Below, piece by piece: positions 51,877 to 61,083 of a DNA stretch of 64,000 bases; the stretch's first letter is position 1, and each line of letters starts with the position of its first letter. The DNA comes from an uncultured Methylobacillus sp. (GTDB lineage Bacteria; Pseudomonadota; Gammaproteobacteria; Burkholderiales; Methylophilaceae): positions 1 to 64,000 of the forward strand of contig CAMLDO010000005.1 of assembly GCA_946478865.1 (NCBI GenBank), written 5' to 3'. Below the pieces are notes generated by a model. It had not been told where the DNA came from, made no database searches, and saw only the letters and a program-made list of their open reading frames with translations. A program made the position numbers and the translations under genes.

Positions 51877-53172
51877 ATGACCATTTCATGGGGCATGGTT
51901 AATTTCAAACAATCCAGGACTTGTCCTAAGCAGCATACTTATCTTCGTCCCAAGCAAATCGTTGCCGCCGTGGCTCTGGCCACGGCGCCAGTAATCGCTA
52001 TTGCCGATGGCGCGGCGTATAACATCGATCCGCTGGACAAGATGGAAAACACCGACACGCTCAACTTCATCATCGGCGCGCAGGTACGTCACGATACCAA
52101 CCTGTTCCGTCTGGATAGCGGGGAGGAGCCGCCCAACAACGGCAACGCCGACAAATCCGACACCATCTACTCGACCAATGTCGGGATGCGCCTCGACAAG
52201 CAGTACTCCCTGCAGCGTTTCGTGGCCGAGGTGATGGTGCGTGATAACCGCTTCCAGAACAACAGCTTCCTCGATTACACCGGCTTCAACTACAGCGCTG
52301 CCTGGCACTATGCTGTGACGCCGCGTATCACGGGCGTGCTGCTGGCCGAACAGAAGGAAGAGCAAAACAGCTTTGTGGAATTTCGCGAAGCGCGCAAGAA
52401 CATCCAGACCAGCAACGTGCGCCTGTTCACCATCGACGGCGACATCGGCGGCGGTTTTCACGCCTTGGCAGGCCTGCTGGATGTGCGTGCACGCAACAGC
52501 GTGAACTTCGAGCAGGTGGGCGACTACCAGCAGGACGGCTTCGAGTTCGGCGGCAAGTGGGTCGCGCCTTCGAACAACTGGGTTTCCGTATTGCAGCGCA
52601 TCACGAACGGTGAGTTCCGCGGCCGCGAACTGGATACGGTGGCTCAGTTGGACACCGGTTTCGACCAGGACGAAACCGAAGCCAATTTCTTCTGGCGCTT
52701 TACCGGCAAGTCAGCCGTCGAGGGCAAGGTGGCCTACGTCAAGCGCGAACACGACCATTTCAGCGACCGCGATTATTCCGGCATGACCGGCCGCGTGCTG
52801 TATCGCTGGGACGTGACGGGCAAGACGCAGATCAATGTCGCTCTCTCGCGCAATATCTACAACTACCAGGAAGACGAGAACAGCTACTACATCCAGAAGA
52901 CGTTCTCCATCGGTCCGGTCTGGAACTACAGCCCCAAGACCTCGTTCCGTGCACGCTATGACTACAGCGACCGCGATTATCGCGGCGCGATCGTGCCGGT
53001 GGCCGAGATGCGCGAGGACAAGCTGCATACCTTCCTCATTGCGGCTGACTGGAAAGCTGCGCGCAGCCTTATCGTTACCGGTATCCTGCAGCGCGATAAG
53101 CGCGATTCGAATATCGTAGACAACGATTTCAACGCGACTTCGGCCAGCATCAACGCCCAATTCCTGTTCTGA
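51877..53172 (+). CDS. epsL: EpsL-type outer-membrane beta-barrel protein
   Basis: 431-aa exported protein of the EpsL family that accompanies methanolan/exosortase-B-type EPS loci. An N-terminal leader with a hydrophobic segment (about residues 28-45, IVAAVALATAPVIAIADGA) is followed by alternating amphipathic strands with aromatic girdles, ending in the terminal Phe (NAQFLF) typical of outer-membrane barrels. It likely forms a porin-like channel or anchor for EPS. The ATG at 51877 is chosen, with another (MVNF) six codons downstream possible. It ends the EPS block at a strong bidirectional terminator. Confidence 0.88.
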   Translation: MTISWGMVNFKQSRTCPKQHTYLRPKQIVAAVALATAPVIAIADGAAYNIDPLDKMENTDTLNFIIGAQVRHDTNLFRLDSGEEPPNNGNADKSDTIYSTNVGMRLDKQYSLQRFVAEVMVRDNRFQNNSFLDYTGFNYSAAWHYAVTPRITGVLLAEQKEEQNSFVEFREARKNIQTSNVRLFTIDGDIGGGFHALAGLLDVRARNSVNFEQVGDYQQDGFEFGGKWVAPSNNWVSVLQRITNGEFRGRELDTVAQLDTGFDQDETEANFFWRFTGKSAVEGKVAYVKREHDHFSDRDYSGMTGRVLYRWDVTGKTQINVALSRNIYNYQEDENSYYIQKTFSIGPVWNYSPKTSFRARYDYSDRDYRGAIVPVAEMREDKLHTFLIAADWKAARSLIVTGILQRDKRDSNIVDNDFNATSASINAQFLF

Positions 53173-53193
53173 TCGGGCAATAAATCAGGCAGT

Positions 53194-53228
53194 AAAAAGA
53201 AAAGCCGGCAATGCCGGCTTTTCTTTTT
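53194..53228. terminator. Bidirectional intrinsic terminator between epsL and mdoH
   Basis: Perfect 16-bp palindrome: 53194-53209 pairs with 53213-53228 around an AAT loop, GCCGGC core with A-rich foot on one side and T-rich on the other. It stops transcription from both convergent operons. Confidence 0.92.
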
Positions 53229-53247
53229 GGCTTTCGATTGCGTCGAA

Positions 53248-55791
53248 TCATACGTACACGGGCTTCGCGAACTCCATCCCGAAATTCCGCACTCTCGGTG
53301 CCATGATCTTCACGCTCAGCCAGTCCGGGTGCGCAAGCGGCGAGCTCCAGACCTGCCAATGCAGATGCGACAGTGCACTCGCGTCATTGAGCAGGTATCG
53401 CTTCTCTTGCGCATTCAACCCCGTTGGCCCCTGGCGTACCGCCTGATCGATGAGGCGCAGCCGCGCCTGCCCCAGCGTTTTCGGCATGGCTGGGCGGGCC
53501 ACGGCCATTGCGCAAGCAAGCGCATTGACGCCCGGATCTACCACGGCATCGGTGAAGTCATGCGGATTGGTGACGTAGGCGAGATCTTCCTGCACCGCCC
53601 GCAGTTCCTCGGGCGGATTCGTCTCCTCCGGGATCAGGAACAGTCCCAGCCGCCGCAATTGCCGGCCGAGCAGCGGGCTGCTGGTAATCACCGAGATCGG
53701 CACGGAAAGCATCAGCGCGCCGAGGATGGGCAGCATCCACAGGAGGTAGGACGGATTGAGCCAGTAAACCAGACCGCCCCACACCATCCCCAGCACGGAA
53801 TGCCAGCCATGCCGACGCAATGCGATGCTCCATGGCGTGGCTGCATCCTCGCGTGGCGGCGATTTCCACTGAATGCGCAGCCCGGTCAGCGCGGCGAGCA
53901 CGAATTGCGTATGGAACAGCATGCGGATCGGTGCCATAAGCATAGAGCACACCCATTCCACGAGCATGCTGAGTACCAGCCGGATAGCGCCTCCGTATTC
54001 GCGCGCGCCGCGCAGCAGGATGAGCACGATACTCAGGATCTTGGGCAGGAACAGCCACGCGGCCGTGACGCCGAACAGCGCGAGCGCACGCTCGGGGTGC
54101 CATTCCGGCCAGACCGGGAACAACTGGTTGGGCTGAACGAAATACTCGGGCTCGACCAGCGTGTGATAAGCCAGCAAGCCGGTGGAAAGCAGCAGAAAGG
54201 TGAGCCACAGCAGGGCGGAAACGTAAGCGATCACTCCGGTCATAAACACGGCCCGATGCGCCACATGGAAGCCCGGCGCCCAGAACAGGCGGAAATTCAT
54301 GAGATTGCCATGACACCAACGCCGGTCGCGGTTGAGCTCGTCCAGCAGATTGGGCGGCATTTCCTCGAAGCTGCCCGGCAGATCGTACACGATCCACACT
54401 GCCCAGCCCGCGCGCCGCATCAATGCGGCCTCGACGAAATCATGCGACAGGATTTCGCCCGACAGCGAACCCTTGCCTGGCAGCCGGCCGAGAGCGCAGT
54501 GCTTGATGAATGGCGCAACGCGGATGATCGCGTTATGTCCCCAGTAGTGCGATTCGCCGAGCTGCCAGAAATGCAGGCCGGCAAGGTAGAGCGGCCCATA
54601 GACGCGGCTCGCGAATTGCTGCAGCCGCGCGTAGAAGGTATCGCGTCCGGCTGCGGTCGGTCCCGTCTGGATAAGGCCGGCGTTGGGGTTGGCTTCCATG
54701 AGCTGTACCAGGCGCGAGAGACAGGCGCCGCTCATCACGCTATCGGCATCCATCACCACCATGTAGCGGTAATTGGCGCCCCAGCGACGGCAGAAATCGG
54801 CGACATTGCCGCTCTTGCGGCTGATGCGATGCTTGCGCCAGCGGTAGTAGATACGACCGAATCCGCCGACTGCGCGGCACAGCTCCAGCCAGGCTTCGGA
54901 TTCGGCGACGCGCGTATCCGGATCGTTGGTGTCGCTGAGGATGTAGAAATCGAAATGTTCCAGATTGCCACTGCGCGCGAGCGATTCGTAAGTGGCGCGC
55001 AAACCGGCGAACACGCGCGGTACATGCTCGTTGCAGATGGGCATGACGATCGCCGTTCGCGCCTCGGATGAGATCGGCGCGTCGGGCGCTGCCGTAGCGG
55101 AAATCGAGAACCTGTCCCCCCGGAATTGCAGTACGAGGTAACCCATGAGCGCCGTCCAGAAACCGGCGGACACCCAGGCGCATAACATCGCGAACAGGCC
55201 CATGATCGCGACTTCCAGCGGCTTTTCGCCGTGATAGGGCAGCACTGCCGTCATCGAGTAAGTGGCGAGTGCGGTCTGCGCGATCACGAGCAGTAGCAGC
55301 GTAATGCGCCGGCGCGCTGCGGCAGCATGCCAATGGCCGCGCGGATCGGGTGAATCGCTTTGCGCCTCTTGCCCCGCATACCGTCGCGCGGCCTCGCCTA
55401 GCGGCAGCCATTTTGCCGCCTTGCCGACTAGCGCCTTGAATGGATGCGGCGGCCAATTGACCGGCGCCATGGGCGATCTGCGTACCGGCGGAACCGATGT
55501 CAGCATCGGATTCGCATTCGGGTCGATCTGCGCCGCGATATCGAGGCCATAGGCCACCTGCACCCGACCGGGTACGGAAGATTGCGCGGGGTTTGCTGCA
55601 TCGAATCGTTCGTCGGAGAGCGCTTCATGCAGTGCGGACAGCGTCGACTCCGGATCATCTTTCTCCGGCGGATCGGCGGCCTTGCGCAGCAGCGCCTGGC
55701 GCAACTCGGCGCTCACCGCCAACTGGTCCAGATAACGTTCGCAGGTCACTGACGCGGACCTGCTTATTCGGGGGGAAGTATGTAGCTCCAT
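53248..55791 (-). CDS. mdoH: Glucans biosynthesis glucosyltransferase MdoH
   Basis: 847-aa inner-membrane GT2 enzyme building beta-1,2-glucan backbones of osmoregulated periplasmic glucans from UDP-glucose. An N-terminal cytoplasmic part is followed by two helices (about 185-240), the catalytic domain with VMPICNEHVPRVF, DxD in MVVMDADSVMSG, and the RDRRWCHGNLMNF acceptor motif, then about six helices. The ATG at 55791 (MELHTSPRIS) lies within the mdoG end (28-bp overlap). Longer frames upstream are mdoG shadow. The length matches MdoH. Confidence 0.95.
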   Translation of the reverse strand: MELHTSPRISRSASVTCERYLDQLAVSAELRQALLRKAADPPEKDDPESTLSALHEALSDERFDAANPAQSSVPGRVQVAYGLDIAAQIDPNANPMLTSVPPVRRSPMAPVNWPPHPFKALVGKAAKWLPLGEAARRYAGQEAQSDSPDPRGHWHAAAARRRITLLLLVIAQTALATYSMTAVLPYHGEKPLEVAIMGLFAMLCAWVSAGFWTALMGYLVLQFRGDRFSISATAAPDAPISSEARTAIVMPICNEHVPRVFAGLRATYESLARSGNLEHFDFYILSDTNDPDTRVAESEAWLELCRAVGGFGRIYYRWRKHRISRKSGNVADFCRRWGANYRYMVVMDADSVMSGACLSRLVQLMEANPNAGLIQTGPTAAGRDTFYARLQQFASRVYGPLYLAGLHFWQLGESHYWGHNAIIRVAPFIKHCALGRLPGKGSLSGEILSHDFVEAALMRRAGWAVWIVYDLPGSFEEMPPNLLDELNRDRRWCHGNLMNFRLFWAPGFHVAHRAVFMTGVIAYVSALLWLTFLLLSTGLLAYHTLVEPEYFVQPNQLFPVWPEWHPERALALFGVTAAWLFLPKILSIVLILLRGAREYGGAIRLVLSMLVEWVCSMLMAPIRMLFHTQFVLAALTGLRIQWKSPPREDAATPWSIALRRHGWHSVLGMVWGGLVYWLNPSYLLWMLPILGALMLSVPISVITSSPLLGRQLRRLGLFLIPEETNPPEELRAVQEDLAYVTNPHDFTDAVVDPGVNALACAMAVARPAMPKTLGQARLRLIDQAVRQGPTGLNAQEKRYLLNDASALSHLHWQVWSSPLAHPDWLSVKIMAPRVRNFGMEFAKPVYV

Positions 55792-57338
55792 GTCTCTGAA
55801 ATCGCCGTGTTGTTGCTGCGCAGGTAGCTGCGCATTTCGATAGGCTTGGCGTTGTCCACGCGCTTGACGCGGATAGATTGCCGCCAGGTGCCGGTGACAA
55901 TATTGGGATAAAGCGTGTTTTCGACCAGTTCGCCGTTGGAGTCGACCGACACCACGGCTTCCATCTTGGCCTCGGTGCTGAGCTTGCGCAGCGCAGGACC
56001 GTCGAAGTCGAGAATGAAGCCGATGCTGCCGTCGGGGTGCTTGACGAAGCTGTTGCCGCGGCGCGTTTGCACCACCCAGGAAGAGGGCGGCCGCGCCTCG
56101 TTTTCCTTCTGCCACTGGATGCGGTACTCGAGCGTGTAGGGCACGCGCGGCTTGGGCGGCGCATCGGGTATCCAGTAGGCGACGATGTTGTCGTTGGTTT
56201 CGTCTGGCGAAGGAATCTGCACCAGTTCGACCCGGCCCGGCCCCCAGTCGCCCTTGGGTTCGATCCAGGCACTCGGCCGCTTCTCGTAGCGCGCTTCCAG
56301 ATCCTCGTAATGCCCGAAATCGCGGTCGCGCTGCATAAGGCCGAAACCGCGCGGATTCACGGTCGCGAACGAGGTGGTCAGCAGCCGCTTGGGATTCACC
56401 AGCGGGCGCCACATCCATTCGTCGTTGCCGGTGCGCACCTGCAGTCCGTCCGAGTCGTGCACCTCGGGGCGGAAGTCGTCCGCCGGCGCCTTCTGGTTTT
56501 CGCCGAAGAAATACATGCTGGTGAGCGGCGCAACGCCCAGCTTGCCGACATTGTCGCGCATGAACACCCGCGAATAGACATCCATGGTGGTGTTCGCGCC
56601 CGGCGTGATGACGAAGCGGTAGGCACCCGTCGCACGCGGCGAGTCGAGCAGGCCGTAGATCACGAGATGGCGGCTGAAGGTGGTGGGACGTTCCAGCCAG
56701 AATTCGACGAAGCGCGGGAATTCCTCGCCCGAACTCATGGCCGTATCGATCGCAAGGCCGCGCGCGGAGAGCCCGTAGATCTGGCCGCGACCGAGCGCGC
56801 GGAAATAGCTGGCGCCGAGAAAGACCAGCACCTCGTCCTTGTATTGCGGCGTATTGATCGGGAAGTGCACGCGCATGCCGGCGAAGCCGACATCCTTCCA
56901 GTCCTTGAAATTGAACTTGTTCGCGCCGTAATCGAAATCGCCCGGGTTGAGCTTGATTTCGCTGACGCCCTGCTTGGTGACCTCGTTGATGCGCACCGGC
57001 TGGTTGTAATGCCAGCCCTGGTGGAAAAAGGTCAGCTCGAACGGCAGGTTGGCATCGCGCCACCAGGATTTCTCGGGTTTGTAGCGGATGTCGCGGAACT
57101 TGTCGTAGTTGAGGTCTACCAGCTCCTTGGGCAAATTGCTCTCGTTTTTCTTGTAAGGCGAAGCGGCCAGCTGTTCGGCGCGCTGCGCGACATCATTGAA
57201 ATCGAAGGCATGGGCCGCCTGCTGCCAGAGCAGAAAAAGGCCGCCGATGGCAGCAAGCTTTTTCAGCGAGCGTCGTGCGGACAAGCCAGCAGCAAAGGGA
57301 AGGGGAAGAGTTATTCTTGTCAACACTGCATCCGTCAC
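55764..57338 (-). CDS. mdoG: Glucans biosynthesis protein MdoG
   Basis: 524-aa periplasmic protein required for osmoregulated periplasmic glucan synthesis. After a long signal segment (about residues 20-44, ending QQAAHA) the mature MdoG beta-sandwich follows, with FDFNDVAQRAEQLA, GDFDYG, GEEFPRFVEFWLERP and NDNIVAYWIPD. I set the start at the GTG at 57338: GGAG lies 6 bp upstream and a sigma-54 promoter would start transcription near 57368. The ATG at 57362 would leave no leader. The N-terminus ARRSLKKLAAIGG has paired arginines reminiscent of Tat signals. Confidence 0.9.
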   Translation of the reverse strand: MTDAVLTRITLPLPFAAGLSARRSLKKLAAIGGLFLLWQQAAHAFDFNDVAQRAEQLAASPYKKNESNLPKELVDLNYDKFRDIRYKPEKSWWRDANLPFELTFFHQGWHYNQPVRINEVTKQGVSEIKLNPGDFDYGANKFNFKDWKDVGFAGMRVHFPINTPQYKDEVLVFLGASYFRALGRGQIYGLSARGLAIDTAMSSGEEFPRFVEFWLERPTTFSRHLVIYGLLDSPRATGAYRFVITPGANTTMDVYSRVFMRDNVGKLGVAPLTSMYFFGENQKAPADDFRPEVHDSDGLQVRTGNDEWMWRPLVNPKRLLTTSFATVNPRGFGLMQRDRDFGHYEDLEARYEKRPSAWIEPKGDWGPGRVELVQIPSPDETNDNIVAYWIPDAPPKPRVPYTLEYRIQWQKENEARPPSSWVVQTRRGNSFVKHPDGSIGFILDFDGPALRKLSTEAKMEAVVSVDSNGELVENTLYPNIVTGTWRQSIRVKRVDNAKPIEMRSYLRSNNTAISETWSYILPPE

Positions 57339-57378
57339 GCTGATCTCCAGTTTCTTATGCATATAACAGCATGATCAA

Positions 57379-57395
57379 GGCAAGAAGAGTGCCAG
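57379..57395 (-). promoter_or_regulatory. Sigma-54 (-24/-12) promoter for mdoG-mdoH
   Basis: Minus-strand CTGGCACTCTTCTTGCC matches YTGGCACG-N4-TTGCW at all but two positions, with GG-N10-GC spacing. The predicted start near 57368 gives a 30-nt leader with an SD before the GTG at 57338, so this element also supports the chosen mdoG start. Confidence 0.65.
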
Positions 57396-57613
57396 CCATG
57401 AAACGGAAGAGTGGCCGTGTGCTGTTGTGTCAACCTGTTGATTATTAACGATTGCGAAGTCGGTGAATATCCTGATTACCGAAACAAGCAAGATAGGAAT
57501 GGCGATTTATGTCTCCTGCTGGATACATAAAATTAATTTAATAATCAACGATATGAAGAGATAGTCGAAGCATTTGTCGGGTAACAGAGACAAACCAGGG
57601 AAAGGTGCCTGGA

Positions 57614-58621
57614 TTATTCCGTCCCGCCCGAAGCCGGCGCCTGATAGTTCATGGGCAGAAATTGCAGCTTGTCCCAAGGGAAACCTTGCAGCACTGCGTA
57701 GTCGGGCTTGTTCTCGAACAAGGCCGGATACGGATCGGGCTGGCCCTGGGAAATGTAGGTATAGGCATTTTGCGCGCGCAGCGCTATCGCGCCGGACTTG
57801 TCCCAGACCACGAAGCCGTATTTCTGCGCGGCGCGTGCAATGATTTTTCCGGCCCGGCCCATGGGCAGCGACTCCACGTCCACTGCGGGATCGAGCCGCA
57901 GGCGCAGCCCTTCCGGTATGCGGTGTGGGCGCTTGTCGGGATTCCACCCGTCCGAGCGATGCGCGGGCCAGGAACGGATATTGAAGTGTTCTGCCTCCAC
58001 GAGCGAAATTCCCATCACATGGCGAATTTCGCCGCGCCGCAGCTCTTCCGGCGTGATCTGCCCGCCGATGAAAGGCAGGCTGGTCGCGGTCGTGCCATAG
58101 TGACCCGGAAAAACACCCTCGTTCCGGGAAACATGCTTCATGCGCCCGCCCCAGCACGCCTGCCAGTTGCCGTCTGTCTTGCGCATCTGCCAGAACTCCC
58201 ACAGCGAGTCGGTGGAGGGCTGGTAAATGGTCATTTCAGCATCCGTGCCCTTGGACGGCATGGCATAAGCCGGAATCGGCACGGCAGACCACTGCTCCGC
58301 CAGGCCTTTGTCCGACATGCCTTTCTTCTGGCAATCCCACTGCGTGACCTTCACGGTGGGCACCGACGCGTCCACCACGTACACCGGGCTCGTGTAATTG
58401 CGGGTGTTGACGTTGACGGTGTTGTAATACGTGCTTTTCTGGCGCAGGAAATCCTTGACCAGCTTCGCCGAATCAGGATGCAACGGTGCATCTGCAGGGA
58501 TGGGGGCGTACCAGAAGCTGTCCGGTGCGAATACCTTGTCGGTGACCAGCGTTTCCGCGGAAACGCTGAAAGAAACAAGGGTCAAAGCCAGTAGAATTGG
58601 AAGTTGTGTAGGTCTGTTCAT
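57614..58621 (-). CDS. Secreted protein of unknown function, paralogue B
   Basis: 335-aa protein with a signal peptide (about residues 1-22, ending SVSA), about two-thirds identical to the one at 47737-48735 along its whole length. Conserved tryptophans, the single WDCQKK and ACWGG cysteines, RHVMGISLVE-EH and HRIPEGLRLRLDP are kept, as expected for a folded enzyme or binding domain. It lies upstream of mdoG on the same strand, 275 bp before the GTG and separated from it by a sigma-54 promoter. Divergent from the quinone oxidoreductase gene. Confidence 0.85.
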   Translation of the reverse strand: MNRPTQLPILLALTLVSFSVSAETLVTDKVFAPDSFWYAPIPADAPLHPDSAKLVKDFLRQKSTYYNTVNVNTRNYTSPVYVVDASVPTVKVTQWDCQKKGMSDKGLAEQWSAVPIPAYAMPSKGTDAEMTIYQPSTDSLWEFWQMRKTDGNWQACWGGRMKHVSRNEGVFPGHYGTTATSLPFIGGQITPEELRRGEIRHVMGISLVEAEHFNIRSWPAHRSDGWNPDKRPHRIPEGLRLRLDPAVDVESLPMGRAGKIIARAAQKYGFVVWDKSGAIALRAQNAYTYISQGQPDPYPALFENKPDYAVLQGFPWDKLQFLPMNYQAPASGGTE

Positions 58622-58751
58622 GCGTGCTCCGGGCCGCGAATATCATCGGGAATACAGTTGTCAAAGTTGCCCGAATGAAAGCTCGCCGCAATAGCCCCGT
58701 CGGACTAGTCCTACAGGCATGAGCAATCCACGAACAAGAATGGAGCCTTGT

Positions 58752-59726
58752 ATGAATATTGCGATCCGTTTCCACGAAACCGGCGGCCCGGAAGTATTGC
58801 GTGCAGAAAACATCGAGTTGCCGCCACCGGCTCCCGGCGAGACACGCATCCGCCATCACGCCGTCGGCCTCAATTTCATCGACATCTATCAGCGCAGCGG
58901 CCTGTACAAGGTGCCGTTGCCCGCTATCGCCGGCAACGAGGGCGCGGGTGTGGTGGAGGCGGTGGGCGAGGGAGTGGACTGGCTCAAGCCGGGCGACCGC
59001 GTGGCCTATGGCGGCGGGCCGCTGGGTGCTTACTGCTCGGTGCGCAATATTCCGGCGGTTCGGCTATGCAAGCTGCCGGACGCGATCGGCTTCGAGCAGG
59101 CGGCGGCCATGATGCTGAAGGGCATGACCGTGCAGTACCTGATCCGCCGGACGTATGCAGTGCAGCCGGGCGATACCGTGCTGTTCCATGCCGCCGCGGG
59201 CGGCGTCGGCTTGATCGCCTGCCAGTGGCTGAAGGCGCTGGGCGCGCGCGTCATCGGCACGGCGGGATCGGACGAAAAATGCGCGCTCGCCGTCGCACAC
59301 GGTGCAGAAGTTTGCATCAACTATCGCACGGAAAATTTCGTCGAGCGCGTGCGCGAACTGACCGGCGGCAAGGGCGTGCGCGTGGTCTACGATTCGGTGG
59401 GCAAGGATACGTTTGCGGGCTCGCTCGACTGCCTGCAGCCGCTCGGACTCATGGTGAGCTTCGGCAATGCCTCCGGGCCGGTGCCGCCGTTCGAGATCGG
59501 CCAACTGGCTAACAAGGGCTCGCTGTTCCTCACCCGGCCGACATTGGGCAGCTACACCGCGAATCGCGCCGACCTCGAAGCGACGGCCAGCGATCTGTTC
59601 GAGGCGGTTGCGAGCGGCACGGTGAAGATCGATATCGGCCAGCGCTATCCGCTCATGGAAGCCGCGCAGGCGCACCGTGACATGGAAGCGCGTTCCACGA
59701 CAGGAGCCGGCATTCTGCTGCCATGA
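58752..59726 (+). CDS. qor: NADPH:quinone oxidoreductase (zeta-crystallin family)
   Basis: 324-aa zinc-free MDR-family quinone reductase. Motifs: NFIDIYQRSGLY near residue 42, AGNEGAGVVEAVGEGV, the nucleotide-binding AAAGGVGLIACQWLKALGARVIG around residue 150, and YDSVGKDTF. It lacks the zinc-binding cysteines of alcohol dehydrogenases. The ATG at 58752 gives the family N-terminus (MNIAIRFHETGGPEVL). It is co-directional with the DUF4186 gene, whose start overlaps its stop by 4 bp. Confidence 0.95.
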   Translation: MNIAIRFHETGGPEVLRAENIELPPPAPGETRIRHHAVGLNFIDIYQRSGLYKVPLPAIAGNEGAGVVEAVGEGVDWLKPGDRVAYGGGPLGAYCSVRNIPAVRLCKLPDAIGFEQAAAMMLKGMTVQYLIRRTYAVQPGDTVLFHAAAGGVGLIACQWLKALGARVIGTAGSDEKCALAVAHGAEVCINYRTENFVERVRELTGGKGVRVVYDSVGKDTFAGSLDCLQPLGLMVSFGNASGPVPPFEIGQLANKGSLFLTRPTLGSYTANRADLEATASDLFEAVASGTVKIDIGQRYPLMEAAQAHRDMEARSTTGAGILLP

Positions 59727-60115
59727 GGGATCTGGACGAGCTTTTCTCCGCGCTCGCGCAGTCGGATTTTCGCCGCAAGTTCCGGCTGCGCGGCGCCGAT
59801 CTCGATTACCTGCGCGACAAGGGGCTGCCGCTGGTCATGCTGCATGCAGCGGATTTCGTGGCGAAGCGCCTTGCACCTGCCGTCATCCCCAACGACGGCA
59901 AGCAGACGCCGATGCGCGGCCATCCGGTATTCGTTGCGCAGCATGCCACTGCCTGCTGCTGCCGCGGCTGCCTGGAGCAATGGCACGGCATTTCGCCCGG
60001 GCGGGCGCTGACGGCGGAAGAACGTGAGCACATACTCGCCGTGCTGGAGCGCTGGCTCCGGGAGCAGGGTGGTTCGCTTCCTCCGCCCAAACAGGCCGGC
60101 TTCGACTGGAGTTAA
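59723..60115 (+). CDS. DUF4186 family protein
   Basis: 130-aa small cytosolic protein of the DUF4186 family. Features are FRRKFRLRGADLDYL at the N-terminus, a conserved VFVAQHATACCCRGCLEQWHGI core with a cysteine cluster (possible metal site) and a C-terminal helix ending AGFDWS. The function is unknown. Its start overlaps the qor stop (ATGA), and its stop overlaps the convergent mxaL-like gene by 4 bp. The frame is clearly coding. Confidence 0.9.
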   Translation: MRDLDELFSALAQSDFRRKFRLRGADLDYLRDKGLPLVMLHAADFVAKRLAPAVIPNDGKQTPMRGHPVFVAQHATACCCRGCLEQWHGISPGRALTAEEREHILAVLERWLREQGGSLPPPKQAGFDWS

Positions 60116-61083
60116 TGCGGTTTTCGCCGTGCGCGCCAGCTACGCCACACGGCGCGGAAATCCGGCAGGAAGGTGAGCAGTACCAGCGATCCGGCAAGGC
60201 TGAGGTAGAGCCAGCGCAGCGAATAATCGGTGACGAAGCTTGCGGCCGGTTTCTGCGATTGCACGTAGTCGTAGAAGGCCGGAGTATCGCTGCCTTCGAC
60301 GTAGCTGCCCTTGATCTCCTGCGCCAGCGATTTGAGGTAGGCGTCATCCAGTTGCGACAGGTAGCGGTCGAACTCGGCATAGGCTACTTCCGGGTCCGGC
60401 TCGTCCTGGCTGGTGTCGGAATAGGACGCGCCGACCGCGCCGTGCTCCTTGGCGTCCGACGACCAGTAGCCCACCCATTTGTTGGCCGCGTTGTAGCGCG
60501 GAATCGCGACCGGGCTATGTCCGCCCACGCCCACGAATACCACGTTCTGTCCGATGCCCACCCCTGACAAGTCGAGTTTGTTGATCGCGTTGACCTTGGG
60601 CGCTTCATCGCCGTCGGTGAAGAACAGCATCTTGGCGGGCGCGTTGAGCGCATCGAACACGCTGGCCGCCGCCTTCACGCCGAAGCTCAGCCGGCTGTTG
60701 CCCGACCACGCCATGCGCCATTCCAGGTGTTCGATCGATTCCGTGATCTCGTCGTAGTTGGCGCAGACCTCCAGCGGCATGAACAGCAAGGCGACGTTTT
60801 CCGCTGCGAACACGCCCACGCTGATGTAGGTGCCGCACGGCGAGGTTTCCACCACGCGCTTCATGAGATGGCGGGTGTAGGCCATGCGGCTCACGTTCTG
60901 CCCGTTGAGCTTCACATCCTCCGCGTTCATGCTTTGCGACACGTCGGCGATGAGCAGATAGTTGTGCACGTCCTGCTTGAGCGGCACCTGCGGCTTGACC
61001 AGCGCGAGTATCAGCAGCAGCGCCGCGCCGCCGAAGAGCAGCGACTCATGATTGGCTTTGAGGAAAGCGGACAGCCTGTTCAT
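60112..61083 (-). CDS. mxaL: MxaL-like vWA-domain membrane protein
   Basis: 323-aa protein with an N-terminal membrane helix (about residues 15-31), a periplasmic or membrane-proximal vWA domain with MIDAS motif DVSQSM (about 47-52) and a second TDGDEAP element, and a C-terminal helix (about 288-308). In methanol utilisation clusters MxaL follows MxaK and is thought to help insert Ca2+ into PQQ methanol dehydrogenase. Here it is last in a five-gene set in the mxaS-A-C-K-L order. A generic BatB-type role is the alternative. Confidence 0.75.
   Translation of the reverse strand: MNRLSAFLKANHESLLFGGAALLLILALVKPQVPLKQDVHNYLLIADVSQSMNAEDVKLNGQNVSRMAYTRHLMKRVVETSPCGTYISVGVFAAENVALLFMPLEVCANYDEITESIEHLEWRMAWSGNSRLSFGVKAAASVFDALNAPAKMLFFTDGDEAPKVNAINKLDLSGVGIGQNVVFVGVGGHSPVAIPRYNAANKWVGYWSSDAKEHGAVGASYSDTSQDEPDPEVAYAEFDRYLSQLDDAYLKSLAQEIKGSYVEGSDTPAFYDYVQSQKPAASFVTDYSLRWLYLSLAGSLVLLTFLPDFRAVWRSWRARRKPH

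Noticed and set aside
53248..57063. 1271-codon continuous minus-strand frame reading as one long protein
   Set aside because: The N-terminal 424 codons are an off-frame shadow of mdoG; the real MdoH starts at 55791.
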